DNA of 64,000 nucleotides from Prinia subflava (GCF_021018805.1 NC_086248.1:94573239-94637238), one strand, 5' to 3'; positions 13,330 through 26,059 are shown, counted from the first letter of the stretch. Numbers and translations are program-made. The notes: generated by a model from the letters alone, not told the origin.

Positions 13330-13884
13330 TTGTGCTGTAAGAATGCTCCCAGCAGTTTTCTACGTGCTCAAGCACAGCTGTCCTTGATGTTCAGGGTCTG
13401 TCTTTCACAAATCCAGACCTCTTGGACAGAATCAGTGATCTCATCAACATTTTCTGGGTTTAACTATGCATTGTGGCTCCTGGTCCCAATCTGTTCATTG
13501 TTCAGACTAACTTATTTCCTCCATTCTTCCTTTGAATGTGAGACTTTTCCTCTTAATGCTCCTGTTTCCATGCATGAACAAGGACTTCCAATAACTTCTG
13601 CAGATGAGCCCGATTCCTGCCTGGTCTCTGGATGGAACTGTTGCCCTCTTCTCCTCTGGGCTTGCTTAGGTGGGTTTCAATGGGCTGGTGACTCCTGTGC
13701 CAGGCCTGGGAGCAGCCTGGCAGGGGTTATTTGGGGTGTCCCTGCCACTCATTGTCTCTCTGTGCTCCTTTGTGAGTGTGCATGGTTTTTAATCACAGAC
13801 AATGTTTTTTACTTTCAGTTTCTAACAAAATGTACTTTATTCTCCACTCTACATAAGTTTTGGGGGTCCCCTGCAGTGAGCTGA
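13330..13884 (+). other. 184-codon open frame, probably not a gene
   Basis: This is the longest frame in the window outside simple repeats. The translation is rich in Cys, Leu, Phe and Trp, and I recognise no domain. The start is arbitrary, no splice or promoter context is visible, and GC content rises only in the middle (13610-13770). A frame of this length is not surprising when six frames of 64 kb are searched. A short stretch near 13700-13745 has words loosely like a CR1 tail, but not enough to call one. Confidence 0.2.
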
Positions 13885-13890
13885 CTAGGT

Positions 13891-16800
13891 TAAGAAGGGT
13901 TCCTCCTTAATGTGTTTCAGTCCTGTTCCCCTGCTGGGGTGAAGATTTCCAAAATGTAAATATGAACTGGGGAATATTCCAGAAATGCAATGGCCACTTA
14001 CACTAACGGCAGTCAAATGAAAAATAAGCTATTCTGTGATGTGATGGTAACAAAGCACAAAGTAAAGAACAGGTAGGTGACAGATCCGGAAAGTTGCTTC
14101 AGAATTTGGCTCCCAATAGTGGGTTGCACTAAATGTGGGTTGTTAATGAATCTGCAACATTTTCTATCTGTCTGCTTTTAGACCTTTTAAATCTCACTTA
14201 AAAATTGTGTTCTCCTAGCACCATGAATTATTGGAAATGAAGAAACTGAACAATGAAAGCAGCATTCCCTTTCTGTTCAGGCTATTCACTCCTACAGATA
14301 ACTTTGTGTACAGTCAGTTTTACTGTTTTCTCATGCCCAGTCCATATTCCAAGGTAAGTATGAGTTGTGGTTGAAATGGGAATTCAGAGGAACTAGTACA
14401 GAATTTTGAACACTGCTGTTGCATTGCAAATGCTCTCCATGGGAAATTCTGGTCTATCTGCCTCAAGTGTTATTATGTCACACCAGCACATTTTGATCAC
14501 CCTGGACTATTTCTTTTCCCCAAATAGGAAAAGGAAATAGGAAAACATTTGATAAAACTGGAATATAACCCAAAAGCATTATTAGGTTTATCCAGGGACA
14601 GGTATGGATTTGGATTTCCTTTATGCAACCAGAATACACTTCTACTGGTGGAATTATTCTCATAATTTCATCTTCCTGTCTTCTAAAGATTTTGCTTCAA
14701 TGTTGATTTGTTATTTTAATTCTTCAGTCTCACTGCTATAGAAACTTTGGAATTTGTGCATCTTGGATATTGAAGCCAGTCATGGATCCCCAAAATGAAT
14801 TAACACTGGAGAGACACTGTGATTTTCAAATTTAAGATGATTTGAAATTTGGAATGATAATTTAGTAACGAGTAAAGGACACTGTGGCACAACACAGGTT
14901 TTGTGCAGGTTAAGGTATTTTAGAAAATTTTAAAATCTGGCTTGGACAGCACTGAACACAATGAATGGAGGGGGAATATGCCTCAGAGCAAAAATATTAT
15001 AGAGATACTAACAAATTTAAGCCATTTTGGAAGGGAGGGAGGAATGTGAGGGAAAAAAATAATAAGAAGGAAAGGATAACTGTTCAAAGATACTAACACC
15101 CATTTTCTTGATTTAGAGGGAAAATAGGAAAAAAAGAAAAGTCATCTCAATGAGGACTGATTGACAATATGCAGCTGACTGACCTCTATATTCATATGAA
15201 TACAAGGAGTTCATTTGGAGTGAATCTGGTTCACCTAGGTACAATTTTTGATGTCATTGATGGACAACAGCTGTACATTTTACTTCTTTTAAAAACCTGG
15301 GACTTCAGCTTGTTTTGGCTGAGAAACAATTTCCAAACTGGATGCGGTTGCCTCTGAAGTCTGGCATGGAGCCACGTCCCACCTTTGGGAAGGACACATT
15401 TCACAGCCCTGCTTCTTCATAACCTTATTGCCATTGAAAGGTAATGACAAGGGCTGTGAAATGGCCGGTATAAACAGCAATATTCCTCCTCAATCGGCCC
15501 ATTCCATGGACTGTGTTGCTCCTTTCAGTTTTCAGCAGAACTCCTCATCGACTGTAGTTAGGATTTAGCTTAAGAAAAATTAAAATTCTGGTATAATATG
15601 ATCACTTGCCAAGGATGAGAATTTTTCTTCTTTTTTGAGGGGGGAGAGGAGGGGGAGGAATAGTAAAGAAATCCATGGAAATGAATTGTGGAAGTTAATT
15701 CTGGATTCCACTTCTGCATTATTTGTGACAATTTTCTTCACTTCCTCCTGTCACTACATATTATTCTCTCTATTATTGAAGTTTCAAGAAAACAGTTGTA
15801 CATATAGGATGAAACACCATGAAGAATGTATTAGGTTCTGTTAGGGTTAAATTTATAGTGGGCAGCAGTTGATAATGGAATTTAGAAAAAAATTTGATTG
15901 ATTTTCACACAAAATTTCCATGGAGAATAAATTTTAACTAAGACATAGCCGGGTTATTTTTACAGAATTTCTGATTTGTGGGCTGCACATCACTGTGGTT
16001 TGCAACAGGAAGTTCAGGATTGCAGTAATACTGTTTTGATTATGAAAACAAAGTTTTAGTTTGACCTTGAATAATGTTGTATTGGAAAGGATAAAGAAGT
16101 TCCCTATTTTTGTGGGTTTAAAAATGTATTGATATTTTGGGATCTGAATGCAAACGGATAAACACCCATCTTAAAAAAGCTGAGTTAGAAATAAATAGCT
16201 TTATAATGGAACAACAGGAATGCAACTATGATAAGAAATATATGTCCTTCAGCTTCTAATTAGTAACAAAGAAAAAATGCTGGTAACAACATATGGGTAA
16301 ATGTAATTCATGTTTTAAATCCTTTTACAGAACTATTGACTATTTATTACTGGACTTCTCTTCAATCACTGGTATTCCTGTACCACAGGAACCACCCGTG
16401 GCTATGAGGAAGCTGCAACCAATGCAGCATTGAAGCCATAACTCATTCAGGTGTTAACTACATTAAATAGTTTTGGTAGTTCTGGGACTTGCTCTTCACT
16501 AACTAAGAGGAAAATTAGATCCAAAATCACAGGATTACTGTCAGAAAAAGGAAATTAAATCTGTGGTAAAGCTAGAAGAATGACCATAAGAAATGCATCA
16601 AGAAGAGAACCTTGGCGGACTCAGAAATTTTATGGTTTTTTCATTATGGGAAACTTCACTCATCCGTATTTGTCTTTTACAAAGGATTATGAATTGAGGA
16701 CTACAACTCCATAAAATTTATATTTTGTCATCTGGTTTGATTGGTGGAATTGTGTTATTGAGAAGGATTCTGAGATCACATTAGCCAGGAAAGAGTAATG

Positions 16801-18155
16801 CACTACACCCACTGAAGAACAATACATGTTCTTATCTACTCAGGCAGGCAATCAATTCTCTAGTGCATATATCAATACAGGCTGGGAGCCCACTATTGGC
16901 AGATCGTGGGGATGAGGTCTTGATACCAGCTTTACCAGCAATGATTGCCACAGATGAATTCACTGCAGGTTAAACAAATAAGCAAACAAACAGGCAAGCA
17001 AACAAACATGGATAAAAAAGCCCCACAACTGATTAATTCTCTGTCACTGTGAATTTATTTCCATAATATGATAATATAAAAGCTCCCCTCAAACTAGGAA
17101 GTGCAGGCAGAGAGTGGTCCACTTTTAAATTGTAACATAAGGAAATGTATTATTTTTAAATATTCAACACTGTGAAATGTCTTTTAATATTAGGGATGTG
17201 AACTCCAAACAGAAAGATCCCAAATCTCTTCAAAACCAAACATTCAGGTAACAAACTTCTTGTCATTTTATGGACTTCAGTGCCAAAGAAAACATCAGAA
17301 CTCATGGGAGGAGCTCCAATTCTGCTTCTGCTTGACCACAAACACAGAAGATTCTTGCATACTTTAATGAGACATCCAACTAAGAGACAGCCCAGAAAGC
17401 ACCTAGTACCTCATAATTGTTCTGCCATCCCAGATTTGGAGATAAACTCATGTCTTCTAATTATCTAAAATTATTTTTCAGATTTGAGATTATTTTAGAT
17501 AGTACAACCATAATTTTTTTACTTAGTTAACACTTAACAGGCAGTTGTTCTCTGCAGGATGAGATACTTAGGACTCTAACACAGTGAAGTAATGCAGAGA
17601 AACACAGGTCTGGTGTACCAGGAAAGAGGCATTAAGGAATTGGAAACACAAGAAGCTGTGAAGATGATGCAAGCATGAGATGAGAAGAGATGGGGCCCAA
17701 GTTTGGCACTGGAGACCCCAAGGCTATGAGCAACTGTTCTGTCACCAACCATCAGTGACAGAGATACTGACCTAGAACTGTCCTGGATGTGTTTCGGGGG
17801 TAACAAAGAGAAAGAAATAGTATCCAACATATATAAAATGCACTGCATTTAGTAAAGCCATATGTAATGTAAAGTTTGAGCCCAAGGTGTAAAAAAAAAG
17901 AGCAAACATTTAAACATGGTCCCAGGGGGATCCTCAAGTGAGGAGAAAGAAACTGCCAACAAAACTCCCTGTTCCTCCCCAGGAAGGACCCGTGATGCAG
18001 CACACTCGCTGCACCCACACACACCGACCCTAGGACCCAAAGGAGCAGTGGGAGGGTGAGCACAGCGCCAGGAAAATGGGAAGATTCTAGGAAATGTGGA
18101 AAACTATTTAACATTTTTTTTTCAATTCTTTTTCTGTTTAGTAGTAGTTTTTCCA
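13891..18155. other. AT-rich noncoding DNA
   Basis: I see nothing gene-like. A short imperfect AAAC/AAGC simple repeat lies at about 16972-17008. The remainder is unremarkable AT-rich sequence leading to the TTCC array. Confidence 0.55.
16972..17008 (+). repeat. Imperfect (AAAC/AAGC)n simple repeat
   Basis: AAAC and AAGC tetramers alternate irregularly across about 37 bases. It is a minor microsatellite. Confidence 0.8.
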
Positions 18156-18156
18156 T

Positions 18157-18536
18157 TTCCTTCCTTCCTTCCTTCCTTCCTTCCTTCCTTCCTTCCTTCC
18201 TTCCTTCCTTCCTTCCTTCCTTCCTTCCTTCCTTCCTTCCTTCCTTCCTTCCTTCCTTCCTTCCTTCCTTCCTTCCTTCCTTCCTTCCTTCCTTCCTTCC
18301 TTCCTTCCTTCCTTCCTTCCTTCCTTCCTTCCTTCCTTCCTTCCTTCCTTCCTTCCTTCCTTCCTTCCTTCCTTCCTTCCTTCCTTCCTTCCTTCCTTCC
18401 TTCCTTCCTTCCTTCCTTCCTTCCTTCCTTCCTTCCTTCCTTCCTTCCTTCCTTCCTTCCTTCCTTCCTTCCTTCCTTCCTTCCTTCCTTCCTTCCTTCC
18501 TTCCTTCCTTCCTTCCTTCCTTCCTTCCTTCCTTCC
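18157..18536 (+). repeat. Pure (TTCC)95 tetranucleotide microsatellite
   Basis: The tract consists of 95 uninterrupted TTCC units (380 bases; GGAA on the other strand). Six units lie on its first line, 75 on the five following lines and 14 on the last. A short (TC)n follows directly, so polypyrimidine runs unbroken from 18156 to 18547. Because the unit is four bases and contains no stop in any phase, all six frames are open across it, encoding repeats of Phe-Leu-Pro-Ser (+) or Gly-Arg-Lys-Glu (-). The long frames here (178 and 169 codons +, 401 codons -) are artefacts of this. The absence of interruptions suggests recent expansion and high length polymorphism. Confidence 0.99.
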
Positions 18537-18548
18537 TCTCTCTCTCTG

Positions 18549-20099
18549 TTTTTCCCTCTGCTTTCTTTCTCTCTTCCTTCTCTAAGAACTGAATTGATAC
18601 ACTAACAATTCTTTGATCAGACTGCCAGGAATTCAGTTGTGCTCGCAATAAATCCTTGGCTTTACATGTCCTTTCTTCCCATAGCAGGAATTTGTTGTTA
18701 CAAACATCCCAATATGTTGCAGGCTCTGGACTACAGCTATAGCAAGCCTGAGATGTGTGGGGGCCTGTGAAGGAGCACAGTTCCTGGGAGCCTGGGAAAG
18801 CAGCAGCGCTGTGACTGAGGAGCCCCCAGGCCGGGAGCAGTGCTGGAGCGTGAACTGCCGGGAGCCTGTGGGGAATACGGGTCTGGCTGCAGGTGCTGAC
18901 ATCGCACCCCAGGCAGTTTTTGACCTGAAGTACAAAGGAGGGGAGAGCATGTGTCACATTTTCCCTGAGCCCTCAGCCTCACCCTTATTGATGGGAAGGT
19001 CAGGCAGGTTTAGTAACAGCCATTCATTCACAGGCATGGTCAGCCTGTCTGCATGGAAAAACTCTAAAACTGATTTCATCAAACCAGTGGAAACAACCAT
19101 CTCAGAATTACTTTCCTTTTCAGCAGAGGTTTGCTTTGGCTTATTTTTCCTTTAGATTGGAAGATGGTAAAAAGGAGACAGGACACCAGGTCACAGTCTA
19201 CTTTGTTGTGTACCACAGACAATCCTTTCCCAATCCACCCTTTCTGAATTTGTGTTTCTGATCAGCACATGATTTTACTGTGTTTGTAAAAGAGATGACG
19301 AAGGAATGTCAGCTCTGTTTTTCCCCATAGCCTCCTTTACTCATTTTCCAAAGCTTAGTAGCCTGCTGGGGAGAAATTCAGCTTATTTGTTGCTGCCTAA
19401 GAGTTTATAAAGCTCTCTGATTTGGCCTTCACCTCTCATGTCATAACCACTTGAGTGCAGCACAAAGACTGTGTTAACAGCCCTCTTGGTGAGCTTCTGT
19501 CTGATGCAGGACTCCAAGATCTCCCAATTACTGCCCAGGAGTTTGCAGCCCACCATCATAGCAGGGAAGGCAAGCAGCAGCCCCGTGAGCATACAGAGGA
19601 GGTTTCTGCATTCCCATGAACACAATCACAAGGATTTTGTAAGGGAGGGTGTTTACACAGCACAGTGATGCTGGGTGGGCCAGGATGGGAAGAGAGCTGT
19701 TCAGGTCTAACAGAGTGTTAATACCAGAAACGAGAATTAAAGCAAAGCAATAACAGAAGTGTTTTATTTCCATCCTCTGGGAGAATTCTTTTGGATAACT
19801 CTAAACTGACATAGTTATTACACAGTACACCACATCCTAATACATATTAGAACTACATGCTGGGGGTTGAAAATTAGCAAGAAGAAAAATCCATCCAAGA
19901 ATGAGTCAGAAATAAATAATCTCAAGTCAAAAAATATGAATTAGCTCAGAGGCTTAGCCTGAGAATAAATTTTTGCAGGAAAGGTTATTTTTCCTGATTT
20001 ATAAGGGATTTACAAGAAACCTGCAGCTTGTCATTGGAGAAACGAAGTCTTCTTACTGCTTTACATTGTTTTGCCACCACTTTCATAATACTTGTTTAT
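18549..20099. other. Noncoding DNA with a GC-rich patch
   Basis: A GC-rich patch occupies roughly 18740-18960 and keeps several frames open on both strands, none with a recognisable domain. A frame at 19383-19625 (-, 80 codons) begins with a hydrophobic N-terminal segment but matches no family I know. The rest shows nothing. Confidence 0.45.
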
Positions 20100-20400
20100 G
20101 TTTTTAAGGGGGGAAAATGTACAGCGGGGTGGAACGGTTATTGACCAGATTGATCATGGGAACAAATCTGCCGGTGGTAACCTTGTTTAATGATATGTTG
20201 CTGGGCTCAGCACCTTGCTGAGGCTGTGATTCTTCACCGGCTGGGCCCGCATGATGGATCACGGTAGGAGGCTGATGGTGCAATCACTCACTGGCAGCCA
20301 CTGACACCTGCACCAGCCTGACACCCGTCCCCTCTGGATGTATCAGCCGGCCTGCTCAGCCCACTGGGAGACGCGACTGTTCCACCAAACGGCGAACAAA
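20100..20400. promoter_or_regulatory. Candidate conserved noncoding element
   Basis: The block retains several CpGs in an otherwise CpG-poor neighbourhood and contains words such as GGTTATTGACC and TTTAATGATATG. A perfect 7-bp inverted repeat (20206-20212 and 20216-20222, loop of three) carries TGCTGA half-sites of the kind bound by MAF proteins. Frames across it are short. The regulatory role is inferred from composition; conservation was not tested. Confidence 0.3.
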
Positions 20401-22089
20401 AGTTCTTTATCTACCTTGCAACTTCCCCTGTAGGATGCTGCCCTCTTTTTTCTTTCCTTTTTATTCCAGTTCCATCTGCAATTCTGTCTGTCACTTCTTT
20501 GCATCTGCTTCTGGTTTAGGAGCATTCTGCTCCATGGTTGACTTAGGAAAAACAAAATGAAGCAGTCACTAAATCTAGAAGAGAAAGAAAAAAATAAAGG
20601 GGGATGGGGAAGGAAGGATTGCATGGCAAAAGTATGAAAGCAGTGTTTTCTCACTGAAAATATCCAACCTGTTAGTGAATATTCTGTTAGAAAGAAAATT
20701 GATGTCTCTGAGTATGGTGGAACTCACATTCTTTGTGAGTTTTTTAAAAAGAAAACTATTTTTAAAAGTTTTTTTTAAAAAGAAAGATTTCTCTTCATTT
20801 TTTTAAAGATAAAACCTTTACTTTGTCCTACTTACATTGGATATTGAACATAACAGGTTCCCAGTAAAAATTAAGAGCAGGAAAATGAGCAACTATTCTT
20901 TTGCAGACAGTTCCTTTCTTCTCTGTTCCTCAAGACAAATCTGAAAGCTAATTTATGCAGCACTATTTCAGATTCAACACTTTAATATCACAAATACATG
21001 CCCAAGTCAGCTTCCTCTAAAAGCAGTTACATATGGATATACACACTCATGGGCACTATCTGTACTGTATGCCAGCCAAGATCCACTCTTAGCTCATTGG
21101 TTGGGATTTTTAATAATTTGCCACTTTTATAATACAAATTGCATGTAATGATATACAACCACTTAAAGGGAAACATTTTAAAATATATCCAACCTGTAAA
21201 ATAATGATTTCAATTGATTTTGTCCTCTAGTCCCCTTTCTTGCAGAGTTGATGAACTTTTTTTGGGAAAAAACCCCAACTTTATTAGTATGATAGGCCAT
21301 TATCATGATAAAAAAGTAATAATCTAGCCAAGAAGGCTTTAGCACACAGCTTCCCAATTCCTAGCTTTGTATAAAGACATCTTCATTAGTTCACAGCACA
21401 AATCTGTGCAGCTTCTTAGAAAAGGAATGGAAGCACCACTTCAGCTACCGTGTTTCTTAATTGCACATAGACCAGTCCTACAAATTGCACACATCTGTCT
21501 TTTCAAGTTGCTGTAAATTCAAATATATATTGTCTCCTGCCAGCAGGGCCTGCACAGCCATTGTAGGGGCCAGATGGAGCAGCATGGTAGTGCAGAACCC
21601 AGGCTGCTCACCAGAACAACGTGGATGGCCATCCCCGTTGCCACTTCCCTTTCTCCCCTTTTTTATTCTAGGTAAAAAATCTACATTACAGATTTTCTCT
21701 GTCTCCTTTTGTTCTCTAACTAGAGCAGTGGTTCAGCTGCACCTTGAATCCTTGTGAAACTACACGCTGTCTCTGCCGCCCCTGCTCTACAAGTGCCCTG
21801 CAGGAATAAAAGTTAGAGGGTTACTTTCTGGGGCTCTGAATATAACATCCTCTCTGAGCCTTGTAGTCATTAAACTGCTTTGAAAACTCTTGGACTACCC
21901 TGACTTATTTCCCCAAATCAAAATTCCATATGGTGTAGGGTTAGGGGATGTGGGAGGGAAGGCTATATCTTCGTGTAGATCCCAAACAGCTCTCAAATGA
22001 GAGTTGGTCTGCTCTCTCTGAGTCAGTGACTAAAAAAACCAGAAAATCAGAATGAGTCATCTTAGTTTTCTTTAAAATATGACTTCCCC
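20401..22089. other. AT-rich noncoding DNA
   Basis: Nothing gene-like was seen. An 8-bp inverted repeat (AACTCACA at 20721-20728, TGTGAGTT at 20734-20741) is followed by alternating T and A runs up to about 20795. Confidence 0.5.
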
Positions 22090-22400
22090 AAACAATTTTA
22101 TTATTGGCCTTTAAGAAGCCATTACAAAATAAAAAAATAATAAATTTCTCCCCCTAGTAAACACAGTTGCTGTCATAATTGCACTTGTAGGCCCCCACAA
22201 GTACACAAAAAGCAGAGCTGGGCACCATTTAATTGATAACCACGCTCCCAATTCCTTCCCCTCCTTTCGGGATAGCAATCGCCGTATGCAGCTGCTAAGA
22301 CAATGAAAATGCTTTTCCAGCTGCAGCATCTGGCTCTTTGGCAGACTCATTTAGTAGTAGTGTTGGCAGCTTTGAATTTGCCTCTGGGTCTATCATATGT
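22090..22400. promoter_or_regulatory. Candidate conserved noncoding element
   Basis: The block has mixed composition, with homeodomain-like TTTATTATTGG and TTTAATTGAT words, retained CpGs (ATCGCCGT) and E-box-like CAGCTG twice near 22290-22325. It has no coding potential I can support. The call rests on its resemblance to typical vertebrate enhancers. Confidence 0.25.
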
Positions 22401-24690
22401 TTATAAAGGCAATGGACTGTCAACCTACACTCACGTGTGTGCCTGCGTGTCTGTTTGTCTGTGTTTCTCGTCTCTGTTTGCTGCTGCTTTTTGCCTGTGT
22501 TTGCTCACAGAAAATAATCATTAAACACAGAGAAAAACACAGAATTACCCCTTATCTTTCACCTAGGCATACAATTCTGCTTCTCCAACTCTTGCCATCC
22601 TCCTTTCAATACACATCCATTCCATTTGTATCAAAGACAACTTGTTAGACAAATTCCCTGTGTTTTACAAGGAAACTGCACCTTTATATGTGTGCATATA
22701 CAAATCATTTCTTTGTGACTAAGACCCTTAATGCAGTGGTATCATAATAAATGGAAGGGGACATTTTTCATGTTACAATAATAAATGAGGTGTTAAAGGA
22801 ATATCCTGATACGTGAGCATTTTATAACTACTGCTTGTTGCTTGGTGGCAGCTGTAAAGCAGGGCTCACTGAATTAGCTATGATGTACTACTCCAGGGTG
22901 ATGTTAATTATTCTACAGTGGTAAGCATTTTTTAAGTAGCTGCTTCACATTTTCACATCTTTAGGTATAAAACACTTGCAAAGACGGGGTTTAAACCACA
23001 GTTAAGTATCCCACCTGAAATAAATGTTTAAGTGGAACATATTCTAAAATGCTGCAAGGCAGGTGAAGTCCAGGAGAAGAACTGAAGTTTGGGATGATCT
23101 TGTTATATTGACTTCATATTTAAAAAAATAAACAGCAAAACTCCTTTGTGCAATTGCTTTATACACAAATCATGTATGGACACAAACATATACACTAATA
23201 TATGAACAAGCAGGCAGATACTTTTCCTCCCCATTGAAAAGACCCCAAATGTAAAGTAAAAAGTACTCATTTCTCAGCTTAATTTCTCAATAAATAAAAG
23301 TGATCGTTCCAAAATTGCAAGGATATAAAAGTGGGTAGACACTTGCTAGTGTTGCAGTCAATAAAACTACCTGCAAATAATTTAAATACACACACTGTAG
23401 CACTGGAGAGTTTAAAATGAGTGCTGACAAATTAAATCTTGGGGTTTTTTTTATCAGCATTGCAAAAAACCCCTCAAAATCAACCCCACAGAAAAATATA
23501 CAAGGATTACTTTTAAAGCAATGTGTAGTAGAAAGCATTTTTCACAATTTCTTTTATTGATGTAGGATACACAGCCTCCTTGCTTCTGTATTTCAAGGCA
23601 GTTTTGCCCAGAGAAATTAAATGGGGGATGGGGAGAGTTTACAGGATGATAAATTAGAATTCATCAATTAGTATCTGAGATTGGCCCCTTCCAGCAAATA
23701 ATCACTATAAATATGGATGTGAACTCAAATATCACATTTTAAAAGTGTCATTCCACATTATTTCAATTTTTTAATACTTTAATACTTTAAATCAAAACAA
23801 AGCTCTGTTTCCCCCCTCAAGACAAGAATCACTTGCAATAATATTTTGATGCTCATTTTAATTAAATTTGTAAACATCCATAGAAATCTTAAGGGATCAT
23901 GCAGAAGTCCCAATGAAAGAAATTTTACATTTTAAAACTTGAGACCTTTTATGCAAATTATTTTGCCTTTGGCCATTTCAGGAAGAAATGAAGGAACTGG
24001 AGGATATTACAGTTTTACATAACACTGGTGAGATTGTTGTCATCTTTGATCGCACATCAATTAGTCAAGATCTTGAATGATCATAGGCAAAGAATCCTAA
24101 ACTCTTCTCCCCAGCTGAACAAAAACGTGTCAAAGATTCCAACTGCATAAATTATTACATTCTATCCTACAGCAATAATAGCCCCTCTAGGTAGACTTTC
24201 CGGTCACCTGTATCCTGGGAATAGAATTTTACTGTGTTTTGGTTTTTCATATAACAATCTACGTAAAATAGATTAAAGTTTTATTCTGTTCTTCTGACCA
24301 GGAATGCTGGCATCAGATTATTCCTAAAAGGGCAGCTCTGCACTGGAAGTGTGGGCTGTCTGTCAGCACCTCCTGATGAATAAATGAGCTGAAAGATAAG
24401 CAAAAGTCTTTGAGTACGCTGCCCACCAAAGAAGATTTCAAATAAAACAAAGAAACAAACTTTGTGAGAACCTGAAAGCCATTTCATTGTTGTGATATTA
24501 CGCATGTACGCAGGATCTGTCCCTCTTTCCTCTGCCTGCTGCTTGTAGAGCAGTAAGACTAAGAGTAAGACTAATTTACCTTTTCAGGAATACAACCTTT
24601 ACTCTGAAGGCACAGAAATGAAATTTCTGACCAGTGCTGAAGTGGCAATCCCAGCAAAGTTTTCCCTGTTCCCTACAGGTAGTATGGAAG
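22401..24690. other. AT-rich noncoding DNA
   Basis: An imperfect TG/TC-rich stretch lies at about 22430-22510. A TTAATACTT duplication occurs near 23769-23790. I see no gene, RNA or interspersed repeat. Confidence 0.5.
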
Positions 24691-24699
24691 GGAGCCAGA

Positions 24700-25240
24700 G
24701 CGCCAGGGCCCCATCTGAGCCGTGCCCAGCTCCCCGGTCTGCACAAACCCACTCTATCAATCACGGCAGGATAATGCATAGTGGCTGCGCCTGTGACAAG
24801 GAATGATGGAGTGCTGAGCACAGGCCCGGCTTCGCCTGTCGCTTTGTGCATTTGTATTTCTCCAGGGCCACTTTGAGAATTTGCAGAACTTGGGGGGGGG
24901 GGGGTTGGGGGCGGAGGGAAATTGTCGTGCGTTTTAAAAAATATCTTAATTCGCTTTGATTATCAAAGAGCAACGCGAGACGCAGACACAGAAAGGAACT
25001 GCAGGATACTGCGATCCCAAATTCCATCAAGGCAACATAACTATACAAGATGTAATTTGGTTAAGGGGCAGCCAATTTAATCTGGGTACTGCATGCAAAA
25101 GCTGCAAGTTTTTGCTGCCCGTTTCTTCTGCGTTATACCCAAGAATAAGCATCAGAATTTTACTTTATCATAACAACGAGACAGAGAAAAAGCCAGCACT
25201 GAGTGCACTCAGCATTCTTAGAGCCATAAAACGTTGAAAA
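24700..25240. promoter_or_regulatory. Candidate regulatory block upstream of the CpG island
   Basis: The block retains many CpGs (for example near 24720, 24765, 24830 and 24975) and includes a G-quadruplex-capable tract at 24892-24918. AT-rich parts contain TTTAAT and TGCATGCAAA words. Open frames on both strands (up to 95 codons) show no domain. A regulatory role is inferred from CpG retention and proximity to the island. Confidence 0.3.
24892..24918 (+). other. G-quadruplex-capable tract with a G13 run
   Basis: Thirteen consecutive G (24892-24904) are followed after TT by five G, then C, two G, A and three G. At least four G runs of three or more are available with short loops, which meets the usual G-quadruplex pattern. 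Confidence 0.8.
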
Positions 25241-26059
25241 TTAAAAGACAAGTCATTGTATAACTTTCTCCAAAGGTATCCTTTACACTGATAGTTTCAC
25301 AAAAGGGGCACCTGCTCATAATTATTTTTGATCAAGAAAGCTTTAACTAAATGCACTTAAAAGATGAATAAACTAATTCTCCACTTAAAAAATCACACAT
25401 GTAAGAAATGTTGGTTTGTCTAAAGGAAATTTTCTCTGCAAAGGATGCTCTGTGTTTGATTTTACAAAAAATATGTTTATGTAACATTTAATAATGTCTG
25501 CTGGTCATATAAACCAAGGGTTTTTTAAATCCAGTTGAATATACACTACAGATATCTATTATAAAGCTGTGGAAGAGTGTTAATTAGCACAGTTAAAAAC
25601 AAATTAAACAAGAGACATCGTAAAGACACCCATGCAAATTTCAAGTGAAAATTGTGTCGGCCTCCAAAATAATAGGAACATTTTAATCCCTCTGAAAACA
25701 GACAGACAAAGATGAAATCCATTTTCCTTTTGTGACAGTTCATTTTTTTAAGTCTCAATATTGTTACACGTACAGGATGAAAAACTGTATTAAGAAGGGG
25801 GTACTGGAGAATACAATCTTTTATTCTCTTAATATGCTTTTGACAGCCAAGATAAAATGCTCAAACAAATCCTTTACAGGATAAGTTTTTGGAAAGGAAA
25901 AATTACGTTTTGCTTCCAAGGAGCCCTGTGGTTTTAGGAGCCGGCTACACGAGCAGCGATACCCTTTTCTTCAGCTGGGCTTTCTCACGGCCAGACTGAG
26001 CCACGGTCACCTCGTGAGCAGCTTTTTGTGGGTTTTTTAAGCCGTGAAGTGGCTGGAGG
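25241..26059. other. Noncoding DNA flanking the CpG island
   Basis: AT-rich sequence with POU/homeodomain-like words (ATGCAAAT near 25633, TTAATTAG near 25580) grades into CpG-containing sequence from about 25940. No exon was recognised. Confidence 0.5.

Noticed and set aside
13690..13750. Possible second CR1 tail fragment
   Set aside because: Only scattered words (GGAGCAGCCTGG, GGGGTGTCCCTGCC) resemble the CR1 3' region, and the adjoining blocks do not follow.
13330..13884. 184-codon + strand frame as a real gene
   Set aside because: No recognisable domain, promoter or splice context; the length is within expectation for the longest chance frame in 64 kb.
18056..18605. 178- and 169-codon + strand frames of Pro-Ser-Phe-Leu repeats
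   Set aside because: Pure products of the TTCC array.
17752..18957. 401-codon - strand frame
   Set aside because: Most of its length is the Gly-Arg-Lys-Glu translation of the TTCC/GGAA microsatellite, which is open in every frame; the flanks show no domain.
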